NCBI GenBank assembly: GCA_030762895.1
Contig: CM061064.1
Span: 242,331,909-242,395,908 of the forward strand
Direction: 5' to 3'
DNA: 64,000 nt
Origin: Sophora flavescens
Taxonomy: Eukaryota; Streptophyta; Magnoliopsida; Fabales; Fabaceae
Below are positions 50,128 to 59,735 of the stretch, one piece after another. Both the position numbers and the translations under genes were made by a program. The notes beneath the pieces are model-generated. The model was not told the DNA's origin, made no database searches, and saw nothing but the letters and a program-made list of their open reading frames with translations. The stretch's first letter is position 1. Every line of letters starts with the position of its first letter.

Positions 50128-50646
50128 GCACATCGGTTATACGCAAAACCGATGTGTTAAACATCTTATACACATCGGTTATAGAGAAACCGATGTGTAA
50201 ACATTAAACTTTTAAATTCTGATTTTTTCTTTTAAATTTTATACATCGGTTAATAAAACCGATGTGTAAAAGTAATATTTTTTTTTTTTTTTTTTTCTTT
50301 ATAATTTTCTACATCGGTTATTTAGAAACCGATGTGTAAAAATAAGATTTTATTTTCTTTTTTTTTCTTTCTACATCGGTTATTTAAAACCGATGTGTAA
50401 AAGTAAGATTTTATTTTCTTTTTTTTTTCTTTATACTTTTCTACATCGGTTATTTAGAAACCGATGTGTAAAAGTAAGATTTTTTTTTCTTTTTTTTTTC
50501 TTTATACTTTTCTACATCGGTTATTTAGAAACCGATGTGTAATAATTTGGTTTTAATTTCAAAAATGCCACCGCCTCGCTTTACACATCGGTTTCTCAGA
50601 AACCGATGTGTAAACTCCGATGTAGAATCCCTTTTCTGCACTAGTG
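50128..50646. repeat. CACTA-1 right subterminal hairpin repeats and terminal repeat
   Basis: Seven or more ACATCGGTT...AACCGATGTG hairpins. From 50305 to 50540 they form a tandem array of roughly 60-70 bp units, each a hairpin plus a T-rich spacer ('TAAGATTTTATTTTCTTTTT'). The end is GAATCCCTTTTCTGCACTAGTG, the inverted copy of the left terminus. Confidence 0.88.
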
Positions 50647-51118
50647 TATCAGTGCCCAGTCCATGATGTTCCTTCACTTAAATGGGCCTAACTTACTCAT
50701 CTTAAGCCCAATTAAGGCATATGATACCTTGTTGGAAAGCTTATTCAGAGGCCCTTAATTTGTTATAGGGTTAGGTCTAGATTAATAAGCATAAATAGCA
50801 GCTTATAGCCGCACAAACCAGAGAGGGACGAAAATTAGACAACTTTTACAATCAATGTTTTTGTTTTACATTATTGGGCTTAATTGCTAAATATTGTTAA
50901 TTTTCGGATTTTTCACACATCCTGACCTTGTTGCCATATGCAGAGCATAACTAGTGCTACAGATATCGGGTTTTGGTGATCTTGTTGTCCTTAGAAAGAT
51001 AAGGAAGAGAGCTACAATTTCTGGTGTCACAAGAATTGCGAAATTAGTCCAAAATCAAGGCTAAATGTGGTCCCGAGTTCTCTGGTGCGGTTGAGTGCGC
51101 AGTCCATGTTGTTCCTTC
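50647..51118. repeat. Satellite piece between the two CACTA elements
   Basis: Resumes exactly where the satellite stopped at 40496 (same monomer, same unit subtype as 39148-39610: 'TTTGTTATAGGGTTAGGTCT', 'TTACATTATTGGGCTTAATTG'). It ends at the next CACTA insertion after '...CATGTTGTTCCTTC'. Confidence 0.93.
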
Positions 51119-51485
51119 CACTGGTGCAATAAGTGCTTTTTACGTCAGTTAAAATTGATTTTTACATCGAATCTTGATGACGTAAATACAATGGCGTTAA
51201 AAGTTTAACTTTTAACGTCGGTTGAGAATCGACGTTAAATATAACACTATTAACGTCGGTTCTTTAACACAATCGACGTTAATTTTGTCAAAATTAACGT
51301 CGGTTCTTTTATAACCCGACATAAGTTTTGTTAAAACTAACGTCAATTGTTATCAAGAACTGACGTTAAAGGTCTTAATTTTAACGTCAGTTGTAATAAA
51401 CAACTGACGTTAATAGTGTACTGTATATTTTTATAAAATACTTTTAACGTCAGTTGTATGATACAACTGACGTTAATATTTTTTT
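51119..51485. repeat. CACTA-2 left terminus and subterminal hairpins
   Basis: The terminus is followed by five or more inverted pairs of AACGTCGGTT or AACGTCAGTT with AACTGACGTT or AATCGACGTT (for example 51210-51240, 51250-51281, 51294-51330, 51340-51376, 51378-51412, 51444-51477). The motif is the CACTA-1 motif with a CGTC in place of CATC. Confidence 0.85.
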
Positions 51486-51673
51486 AAATTCAGTTTTAAA
51501 ATATCACTCCCCTAAGCCATCACTGCATTGATGAAATATCCCAAAGTAATACGTGAATATAACACACATTCTGAATTGCAAAGGAAAAATGGAACAATGA
51601 TCCATATGTATGCTGTTCAAAACAATATATATTTATTAACATAGGTTATAAATGTATACTAAGTTTAAACTAC

Positions 51674-54600
51674 CTATATCAATATCCCTTCGTGATGATC
51701 ATCACAAGTGACATGTACATCGTCCACCTGTGTCTCCTCGATTATAGTAGGCATGTTTGTTGAAAAAGAATGAGTCTCAGGAATATCAAGATTTGAATCT
51801 TCATTTTCATCACTACCATTATACATGCTTTTTCCTTGGAGAACCACGGACAACCTTTTGTTAGAAGGATCAGTGATGTAGAACACTTGTTTTGCTTGGG
51901 AAGCCATTATGAAAGGCTCATTTATATGACCTAACTTGTTGAGGTCTACCAATGTGAACCCCAATTCGTCGGTTTGTACACCACCGTTACTATCAACCCA
52001 CTTACATTTAAATACCGGAACCGTAAGCTTAGTGTAATCGAGCACCCAAATATCTTCAATATATCCAAAGTAAGGTCTCGGTCTTTGTAACGGGTTTTGT
52101 GTCCTTTGCACTAGAGAAGTGCATTGCTTCGGCCAAGATCATAACCCCACTATTTTTCATGGTACTCTTGTTATCTTGTTCCTTTGTATAAAAGGAAAAG
52201 TTATTTATGTCGTATCCGCTCCAACATATGAGGTTGAAGTTAGGCCCACGTGCTAGCCATTTTACGTCATCAGAAGCAGTACTACCATCCTTAAGCATTT
52301 CTTCCTTGAACCATGGTAAGAAAGTCTTGTTATGCTTGTTCAACAACCACCTTTCGCTCATTCGAGGGTTTTATTGATTGACTTTTCTTTTATGTTCAAA
52401 TAAGAAAGGTTGAACACATTCGATGTTGTTCAATACATACAAATGTGCTTGAAGCACTTCCTCCCGATCCTTCCTATTAATTCTTAAGCCATGTGTACCC
52501 TTACCTTGACATCTCGATCTCATCATGCCGAGGGCTTAGGAACCCCTATAGGATCCGTGTTATGAAGGTAGTCCGAACAAAACTCAATAGCTTCTTCTGC
52601 AACATACCTTTGAACAATAGATGCTTCCGGACGATGAGGATTCTTCACGTACCCTTTCAAGATCTTCATGTAGCACTCAGCTGGGTACATCCATCTCAGA
52701 AAAACCGGCCCACATAATCTAATCTCCCTCACCAAATGAACAATTAAGTGAACCATTATGTCGAAAAAGGAAGGAGGAAAATACATCTCCAATTGGCACA
52801 AGATTGTAGCAGCCTCGACTTCCAAGTCATCCAACATACGGGGGTCAACGACTTTGATACATATAGAATTGAAGAATGAGCACAACCGAGTAATGGCATG
52901 TCTCATTTTTGTAGCAATACCACGAATAGCAACGGGCAGAGTTGTTGCATCAAGATGTGACAATCATGAGACTTCAAACCAACCAATTTAAGATCACTAG
53001 AGACAAGTCTCTTCATATTTGAAGAGTAACCATGTGGAACTTTGATGCCACTGAAGACACCCTGAAACTTTGTCTCTCTTTTTTTTTGACAAAGTATGAC
53101 ATCTTTGGTGGCAAATAAGTCAGCTTACCATCCTCAACAAGCTGGAGCTAACTGCTCTCGTATACCCATAGCAACGAGGTCGAGATGAGCATTCACACCA
53201 TCCTTTGTCTTGCCCTGAATGTTGAGAAGCGTCCCGATCACACTATCACACACATTTTTCTCCACATGCATCACATCAATGCAAGTTATGACATCAAGCT
53301 TGCGCCCGAGTATGGAAAGATCAAAGGATATCGACCTCTTCTTCCATATGTTTTTCTCAACAGCTTTACCTTTCTTTTTGGACTTGCCGAATTTAACATC
53401 GATGTCCTTTACCCTCGACAAACCTGCTCTCTAATTAAGCCCGTGACGCATCAATCCTCTCTTGGCATCCATTAAAAGCTTTTTTCATCTTACGATATGG
53501 GTGATCACGTCTAAGAAATCTCCGATGCCCAAGGTAAACGTCTTCTTTCCATGATGCAGCCGAGTGTAGCATGTGCCTTCTTCCACATATAGGGCATGCT
53601 TTATGCCCCTTGACCCTGCATCCGGACAAATTCAGGTATCTTTGGAAAGTCGTTGATGGTACAAAATAACATGGCACGAAGCTTGAAAGTCTCTTGAGAA
53701 TACCCATCAACTACATCAACACCTTCCACCCACTAACGTTTTCAAGTCTTTCAATCAATGGACCTAGATAAACATCTAAGTCATTTCCGGTTGCTTTGGG
53801 CCAGAAATCATCATAGACAACATCATGTATTTGCGCTTCATGCACAACCAAGGGCGTGTTGTAAATCACCAACGAACAGGCCATGAACTATGAATACTAC
53901 TCATGTTACCATAAGGATTCATTCCATCCGTAGCAAGTCCAAGCCTTAGGTTTCTTGGCTCGTCAGCGAAATCCGGAAACATAGTATCGATATTCTTCCA
54001 TTGAATAGAATCAGCGGGATGGCGAACCTTTCCATCACGTTTCCTCTCATCATTATGCCATCTAAGATTCTTCGCATCTTTCGCATTGGCAAACAATCGC
54101 TTGAACCTTGGAATTATTGGAATATACCACAACACCTTCACGGGAGGACCCTTTTTCTCACATCATCATCATCATCACCACCCTTCACTTTGTATCGTGA
54201 TAACCCACATTTGGGGCAATCGTGTTTTGTCTTCATGAACACCGTTGTACAATATGCAATCATTGGGGCATGCGTGTATCTTCTTATACTCCATACCCAT
54301 AGGACACAATACCTTCTTGGCCTCATAGTTACGGTTAGGCAATGTGTTGTCCTCCGGAAGCAAGTCTTTCAACACTTCAAGCAATTTCGTGAGCTTTTAT
54401 CGCTCCAACCATTTCTCGCCTTCACACAAACCAATTTTTTGCACCGAGCAACCGTGTATGAGTAGTACACCCTGGATATAAAGGCTTATCCGCATCACCG
54501 CACAACCTATCATACACATACGCCGATGAAAGATTCTTGTCCAATATCACGGATCATGTCCTCTCTCGATCATCCCTCCTTATCACGTCAACGTCCTCGC

Positions 54601-54866
54601 TTTGGGAGACACTCGCCGTATTACTACTCAACAACATATCACCATTCCATATCCATCTTGTATAACTCAAGCAAATCCCTTCACAAATCAAATGAGTACG
54701 TATATCCTTCACCGTACATTTCCTCGTATTCAAACACTTGACACAAGGACAACGGAACATTCCCATTACTATTAGGAACATTCCTTTGAGCAAATTCTAT
54801 GAATTCTCCCACTTCCCCTTCAAATACTAGCCACTAGTAAGCATAAACCATCCAACTACGATCCAT
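51674..54866 (-). pseudogene. CACTA-2 tnp2-type transposase gene, heavily frameshifted
   Basis: The same domain order as CACTA-1 is scattered over many frames. Start region 54866 ('MDRSWM'), Transpos_assoc remnant to 54554 ('RCPCVKCLNTRKC', 'HLICEGICLSYTRWIW'). 54384-54175 ('LLPEDNTLPNRNYEAKKVL', 'CPNDCILY'). Transposase_21 pieces at 54141-53866 ('LATDGMNPYGNMSSIHSSWP'), 53710-53435 ('CPICGRRHML', 'YLGHRRFLRRDHPY') and 53421-53134 ('VMHVEKNVCDSVIGTLLN'). DUF4218 at 52963-52523. A linker at 52361-52056. DUF4216 at 52111-51674 ('LDYTKLTVPVFKCKWVD'). It keeps Glu where CACTA-1 has the TAA nonsense codon. At least eight frame breaks are needed, so no product is expected. Confidence 0.88.
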
Positions 54867-55579
54867 AACTAGATAGGTCTTGTAGATATACAAAACATAT
54901 ATATATCCAATATAAGGACAATACGGAGATTGAAAACTATAGTTTTTTAAAGATTAATTGATAAGCACTTGTCACGACAGGCGGTGATGTCCATCACGAC
55001 CATAACGTGCCAATCGAGGGGACCATGCCATCACAGAGCATAGCGATCACAGCCTAGCCGTGATTAGCATCACGGCCGTGACGACAACCAGCATGAGCAA
55101 CATGCACTCAAAACCAGAACAGCGTACATTCCAAACAACTCAAACTCACGGTTTCAAGTTTCAACTACTAAGACTACGGTTTCAACAACACTCAAAACCA
55201 AAAATACAAAAATGTTCCCTAAATACTCACCGGAAATAGGTGCTCGCGTGGTGGTGGGAGGGGGCTCAGTGGTGGCTAACGTTCGATGTGGTTCTTAGAG
55301 AGCGAGAGGGACAAGGAGGAGTTAGTGTCGGGGAAGGGGAAAGAGAGATGTACGTCAAGTTATTGCAAAGAATGAATGGAAAGCGGAGTTGGGGTTAATG
55401 GTGTACCTCACGTTGGTGGCGAAGAAGCCTTCGCGGTGGTTGCGGTGGAGATGAGCTCGCGATTGGGTTGTCTTTGGGTGAGAGTGAGAGTGAGGGTTGA
55501 GAGTGATTTAGGGTTGAGCGTGATGAAAAGAGAAAAGAGACGTCGTACGCAGCGGCGAGGAAGGCGGCGGGTGTAAACA
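54867..55579 (-). promoter_or_regulatory. CACTA-2 5' region with CACGGCCTAGCCGTG-like dyad and purine-rich segment
   Basis: No coding signal. 55043-55083 holds 'CACAGCCTAGCCGTGAT' and 'CATCACGGCCGTGACG', strikingly like the U3 hairpin of the Athila-like LTRs (37730-37765, 61658-61695). 55230-55575 is G- and purine-rich with CpGs, in the same relative place as 49600-50127 of CACTA-1. A promoter/leader role is inferred. Overlapping short frames in both directions (55376-55629) are not supported. Confidence 0.4.
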
Positions 55580-57151
55580 TAAAAACAACATTTAACGTCA
55601 GTTGTATTAAACAAGCGCGTTAAAATCAATTTTAACGACGTTTTATTAACAAGCGGACGTTAAATATTAATATTTTTAAAAAAAAACACTTTTAACGTCA
55701 GTTGTCGTTAAAAGTGTTAAAGTAACATTCTTCCTCGTTGATCATGTCATACTGCCTCTTCTTTTCCTCTATATTTCTATTCCTTCACAAAATGGCCCGA
55801 GACTGTTAATTGAGTGACAACGGGGCATTTAGGATAGCTAGGGGATATAGGATTATTAACGTCGGCTATTTATTTAAGCGAAGTAAAAATCACACTTTTA
55901 ACGTCAATTGTATAAACAAGGAGGCGTTAAAAATAAATATTTTTTATTTCAAAAACACTTTTAACTTCGGTTTTATTCAACAAGCGGCGTTAACGGACTG
56001 TGTGACAACACGGCATTTTCGAGATAGGGATATAGGATTATTTCGTCATTTGTTTATTTAAGCGGAAGTAAAAAATCACACTTTTAACGTCGGTTTATAA
56101 ACAACTGACATTAAAAATAAATATTTTTATTTTAAAAGCTCTTTTAACGCCGTTTTATTCAACAACTGACGTAAAAGTGTCTCTTCCTATTCCCTGGGCG
56201 TTTTTCTTTTACGCGTTTATAATATATATTGCCAGGCCAACTCCCAATGCGCCTTGGAACCTAATGATCTTAATGATCAATTTAATTTTTAGCAACTTAC
56301 TACGTTAGTAACTTCATCCCTACTCCTATAAATAGCTTCCTTCCCTTCGTTTAATTTTTACCCGTCCACAATATGGCTCTGCCATGGAGATTAACTTCAT
56401 CACTCTTTCTTCCTATACCTAGACTTGAGGTCTCTGTCTTAATGGTCAAAACAACTTACGGGGTTGTGTAAATCGCATTACATGGGTGATAAGGGTGTGT
56501 AAATCGCATTATGTGAATTCACACACATCATCCTTCGGGAGAATCGAGACTTCGGTTCCAAAACCTCGACTTTGGAACCAAGTGGGTGTTCAAGAATATT
56601 CTTTAAACAGATCAGTGCACCTTTCACTGCCCACGACTCCAAAGTGACTGTGGATTGAGATGGAGCATCGACTTCAAATGAGGAGGATGCATTCAATGTT
56701 GGAGATTAAGGCACGGGAGGTAGAGAAGAAAATGATGTTGAAGCAGAAACTTTTTTATATTTTAGTGCTATATATCTTGCGGAAATTTTTTATCTTTTAA
56801 ACATGTAATTGTAACTTATGAATCGCTTCAATGAGATACGATTTGGATTATACATATATAACTTGTTTTATGTTAAGTGTTTATTTATTTAAATTTGCAC
56901 AAGAATTTGTTAATTTACTAATTCAAGCTAATTAATTAAGATTAAAAATAAACTTTTTAAAAAAAAAAGATTAGAAATAAACTGCACTATATGGAGTGAT
57001 GATCCGCGTAAAGAGTGAAAAAGGAGATGACAACGAAAGAAAGATAGGAATGAGTTGATTGTTTACGTCGTTATTTATTTAATCGAAGTAAAAATCACAC
57101 TTATAACATCGGGTTTATAAACAATCGGCGTTAAAAGTTTTAATAATTTCT
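55580..57151. repeat. CACTA-2 right subterminal repeats with ~187-bp duplicated units
   Basis: Hairpin motifs of TTAACGTC(A/G)GTTG type at 55591-55710, 55855-55990 and 56070-56175. A block with 'TATTTAAGCGAAGTAAAAATCACACTTTTAACGTC' landmarks at about 55866 recurs at about 56053 (187 bp on) and again at about 57072. 56180-57060 is A/T-rich and has no recognised gene; a 72-codon minus frame (56696-56478) has no domain. The array runs into the N gap. Confidence 0.72.
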
Positions 57152-57651
57152 NNNNNNNNNNNNNNNNNNNNNNNNNNNNNNNNNNNNNNNNNNNNNNNNN
57201 NNNNNNNNNNNNNNNNNNNNNNNNNNNNNNNNNNNNNNNNNNNNNNNNNNNNNNNNNNNNNNNNNNNNNNNNNNNNNNNNNNNNNNNNNNNNNNNNNNNN
57301 NNNNNNNNNNNNNNNNNNNNNNNNNNNNNNNNNNNNNNNNNNNNNNNNNNNNNNNNNNNNNNNNNNNNNNNNNNNNNNNNNNNNNNNNNNNNNNNNNNNN
57401 NNNNNNNNNNNNNNNNNNNNNNNNNNNNNNNNNNNNNNNNNNNNNNNNNNNNNNNNNNNNNNNNNNNNNNNNNNNNNNNNNNNNNNNNNNNNNNNNNNNN
57501 NNNNNNNNNNNNNNNNNNNNNNNNNNNNNNNNNNNNNNNNNNNNNNNNNNNNNNNNNNNNNNNNNNNNNNNNNNNNNNNNNNNNNNNNNNNNNNNNNNNN
57601 NNNNNNNNNNNNNNNNNNNNNNNNNNNNNNNNNNNNNNNNNNNNNNNNNNN
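57152..57651. other. Assembly gap, 500 N
   Basis: Exactly 500 N, the usual placeholder for a gap of unknown length. It hides the right end of CACTA-2, some satellite, and the left part (about 890 bp by comparison with the other copies) of the 5' LTR that follows. Confidence 0.98.
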
Positions 57652-58243
57652 CTCAATTAATGTTTTCCAATTCTGATTTGAATGCGTTGATCATATGTAT
57701 TGCGTGATTGACTAGTTAAACGTGTTGAGGCTGAGAGGCGATTCACGTTTTAGAACTTGAATTGGGATCACTAATCAAATATTACACGATAGTGAGTAGG
57801 AGATTAGTGCAACCTTATAGGGAACAAGAATTAATAGAATTCAAGATTAGGATTATGAGACCTAGTAAGTAATTAATCCAATCGTCGAATACGTCCTATT
57901 GAGCACGACAGTGGATATAGGAGAAATTGGGGGTCCCGGTTGACATCGTAATTGAACTTAGGGAGGAATTCATCATCACTTGGGTATGCATATTGGGTAG
58001 GTGGATTTGTGACCTTGGACATTTGAATTTCATATTTTTAGTTAATTATTTTATTAGATTTGTTAATTTGAATTTGACCCTATCTTCTCTCTCTCAACAA
58101 CCTTCTGTGACTTGACCAAACGCATCGAGCTTCTCGCGAATTGGTAGAATTGGTAGCCCAATCCCTGAGTTCGACCTTGGTAATTACTTACCATGTTTAT
58201 TTTATTACTTGCGACGACCCGGTACACTTGCGGTGACTCAACA
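57652..58243 (+). repeat. 5' LTR of the family-B element, truncated by the gap
   Basis: Matches the last ~590 bp of the LTRs at 37270-38767 and 61217-62694, ending GGTGACTCAACA. It differs by scattered substitutions and a lost C ('CTTGCGGTGAC' against 'CTTGCCGGTGAC'). U3 and the TATA box are hidden in the N gap. Confidence 0.92.
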
Positions 58244-58249
58244 AGTTTT

Positions 58250-58267
58250 TGGCGCCGTTGTCGGGGA
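58250..58267 (+). other. Primer-binding site, tRNA-Asp, one mismatch
   Basis: TGGCGCCGTTGTCGGGGA starts 6 nt after the LTR. It differs from the canonical tRNA-Asp complement (seen at 1200-1217) by a single C to T. Confidence 0.85.
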
Positions 58268-58388
58268 TTGGCACAACCAATTTTCCTAATTTTTAGGGAA
58301 GTTTGATTATTTGGTTAAGTTATTTTTGTTTTTTATTTTTATTTTTATTTTTATTTTTTTATGTCTCTCTCTACTTCTTTGATTCCAC

Positions 58389-59462
58389 TTGGTCTTGCCT
58401 TGTTTTGTATGCGAGGTACATGAGGGAATGCTTCCGGGTTGCGAATATTGTAATGGAGACCATGGCACTTGGAGCTGTCCGTTCTACTCCTTTCAAGAAT
58501 ATGTGGACTCATGCCATAATTTCTATGACAGCGTGCCCCAGGACAACTATCAGAGTCAGAATCAGTATTGGGGTTATATGAGTAGAGACCATCCGGATTT
58601 CGCTTGGAGTAATGATGGCGGTGGTCTAGCCTGGCAACCACAACCTCAACAAAATTGGCAACCACGACCTTGGGAGTTGGCTCTTGAGAGGACAATTTCG
58701 GTAATTGATAAGATGGCCCAACAACAACAACCTTGGGAGTTGAGTCTTGAGAGGGTAAATGCATCATTTGAGAAGGCGAATGCGGCAGTAGAGAAGTTGG
58801 GTCAGCTCGTAGAACAACAAAATGAGCGTCTCACAGGTACTTTCCCAGGTGATACCAAGAACAACCCTAAGGACCAATGCGAAGCCATAACAACTAGAAG
58901 CGATAGGGTGTGGGAATTTGACTGGGATGCAACTAGTTCTCAGGAAGTTGAGGAAGAACCACCACATGTTGAGGAAGAGCAACCTGAGGAAGAGGAATTG
59001 ACAAGTAACAAGGCACCAGAGCAAGGGAGTAGAGATCAAAATGCAAATAAGGTGGTAGAGGAGTTCACCATGCTGGCCAAGCAACCTGAAATTACTGCAT
59101 TAGATAACTATGTTGGCTTACATGCATGTGTGGACATTGGTAAGTTAAACCCTCCCACTTGTCTGGAACACTTCCTCGAGAAAACACCATTTGACCCGAG
59201 AGGAAGTGAGTTCATAATTACAGAGGTCAATGGAGTTTTCACACTCAGACAAGATGGAATCATGAATAGAGTCGTATTGCTCCTGCGAGGGCCACTTCAC
59301 AAACCATGGGATCCGGGTGGAAGGTCTCACATGATGCGCATCTCTTGGCCCTTGTACCACAGGCTATGGGATCCAGGTGGATGTCTCTTAATAAGTCAAG
59401 CTCGGGACGTTAAACAAGCGCTACTTGGGAGGCAACCCAAGATAGGTATCCTTTGGTTTTAG
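58389..59462 (+). CDS. Gag C-terminal remnant of a family-B Athila-like element
   Basis: One open frame of 357 codons. It keeps a knuckle-like 'CEYCNGDHGTWSCP' (residues ~18-31), a Gln/Trp-rich middle with a duplicated 'QPWELSLER'-type phrase, a coiled-coil-like 'ANAAVEKLGQLVEQQNERL', then 'GDTKNNPKDQCEAITTRS', the hallmark that ends Athila gag before protease. The N-terminal capsid domain is missing and no protease Asp-Thr/Ser-Gly motif is visible. The tail contains 'WDPGG' twice, and 'DVKQALLGRQPK' reads across the conserved 'CAAGCGCTACTTGGGAGGCA' sequence usually found in the 3' part of these elements. It is probably a fusion made by an internal deletion. The Met start is only the first available one. 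Whether it is translated is unknown. Confidence 0.7.
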   Translation: MVLPCFVCEVHEGMLPGCEYCNGDHGTWSCPFYSFQEYVDSCHNFYDSVPQDNYQSQNQYWGYMSRDHPDFAWSNDGGGLAWQPQPQQNWQPRPWELALERTISVIDKMAQQQQPWELSLERVNASFEKANAAVEKLGQLVEQQNERLTGTFPGDTKNNPKDQCEAITTRSDRVWEFDWDATSSQEVEEEPPHVEEEQPEEEELTSNKAPEQGSRDQNANKVVEEFTMLAKQPEITALDNYVGLHACVDIGKLNPPTCLEHFLEKTPFDPRGSEFIITEVNGVFTLRQDGIMNRVVLLLRGPLHKPWDPGGRSHMMRISWPLYHRLWDPGGCLLISQARDVKQALLGRQPKIGILWF

Positions 59463-59505
59463 TTTCTGTCATTTCATTTATATTAAAAAAAAGAGAGAAG
59501 CTTGA

Positions 59506-59735
59506 TTCGCCACGCGAATCCACAGTGGCCGCGCGAGACAAAAGCCCTGAATCTCAGAGGCTTGCTCATGCTTCTGTCTCGCGTCGCGAGGTACACTTTC
59601 GCCTCGCGATTCTGGGCATCATCCTCTGTTGGAATTCCAGATTCGCCTCGCGAGATACTACTCGCCTCGCTATTCTGGAAAGTGTGAAAACAATTTTTCC
59701 AGATTCGCCTCGCGAGTTATCTCTCGCCTCGCGAT
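59506..59735 (+). repeat. Internal array of TCGCCTCGCGA motifs
   Basis: Eight or nine variants of the LTR U3 motif, such as TTCGCCACGCGAA, TCGCGTCGCGAG and ATTCGCCTCGCGAG, packed in 230 bp of the internal region just after the gag remnant. The arrangement resembles the U3 arrays but the spacers differ, and no TATA box follows at the same distance. Confidence 0.8.

Larger units (their letters stand above)
40497..50646 (-). mobile_element. Complete CACTA (En/Spm) transposon, 10,150 bp
   Basis: The left end starts CACTAGTGCAGAAAAGGGAT and the right end is its reverse complement. The inverted repeat extends about 29 bp with two mismatches (CACGTCGG against TACATCGG). The flanks GAT (40494-40496) and TAT (50647-50649) are a 3-bp target duplication with one mismatch; removing the element restores the satellite phrase '...GGATCAGTGCCCAGTCC'. 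Both ends carry palindromic subterminal repeats. Both genes are on the minus strand, so the right end is the 5' end in transcription sense. Both genes are broken, making it non-autonomous today, though its ends look complete. Confidence 0.94.
51119..57151 (-). mobile_element. Second CACTA transposon, decayed, right end lost in the gap
   Basis: The left end CACTGGTGCAATAAGTGC at 51119 interrupts the satellite phrase GTTCCTTC|ACTTAAATG. Subterminal repeats of the type TTAACGTC(A/G)GTTG/CAACTGACGTTAA occupy 51133-51480 and 55580-56180, and reappear at 57060-57140. A degenerate tnp2 gene lies between them. No inverted terminus is seen before the 500-N gap, so the right end is in or beyond it. There is no room for a second gene between the transposase stop (51674) and the left repeats, unlike CACTA-1. 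Confidence 0.88.

Noticed and set aside
49927..50160. A 77-codon plus-strand frame in the purine-rich block
   Set aside because: Purine bias produces long stop-poor Glu/Arg/Gly frames; the frame ends inside a subterminal hairpin and has no domain.
55376..55629. Overlapping frames on both strands in the CACTA-2 5' region
   Set aside because: Composition-driven; no domain and no match between the two CACTA elements.
57075..57656. A 193-codon minus-strand frame across the gap
   Set aside because: It is almost entirely N; a gap artefact.
58351..58767. A 138-codon minus-strand frame
   Set aside because: Shadow of the plus-strand gag remnant; its repeats mirror the Gln/Trp-rich stretch.
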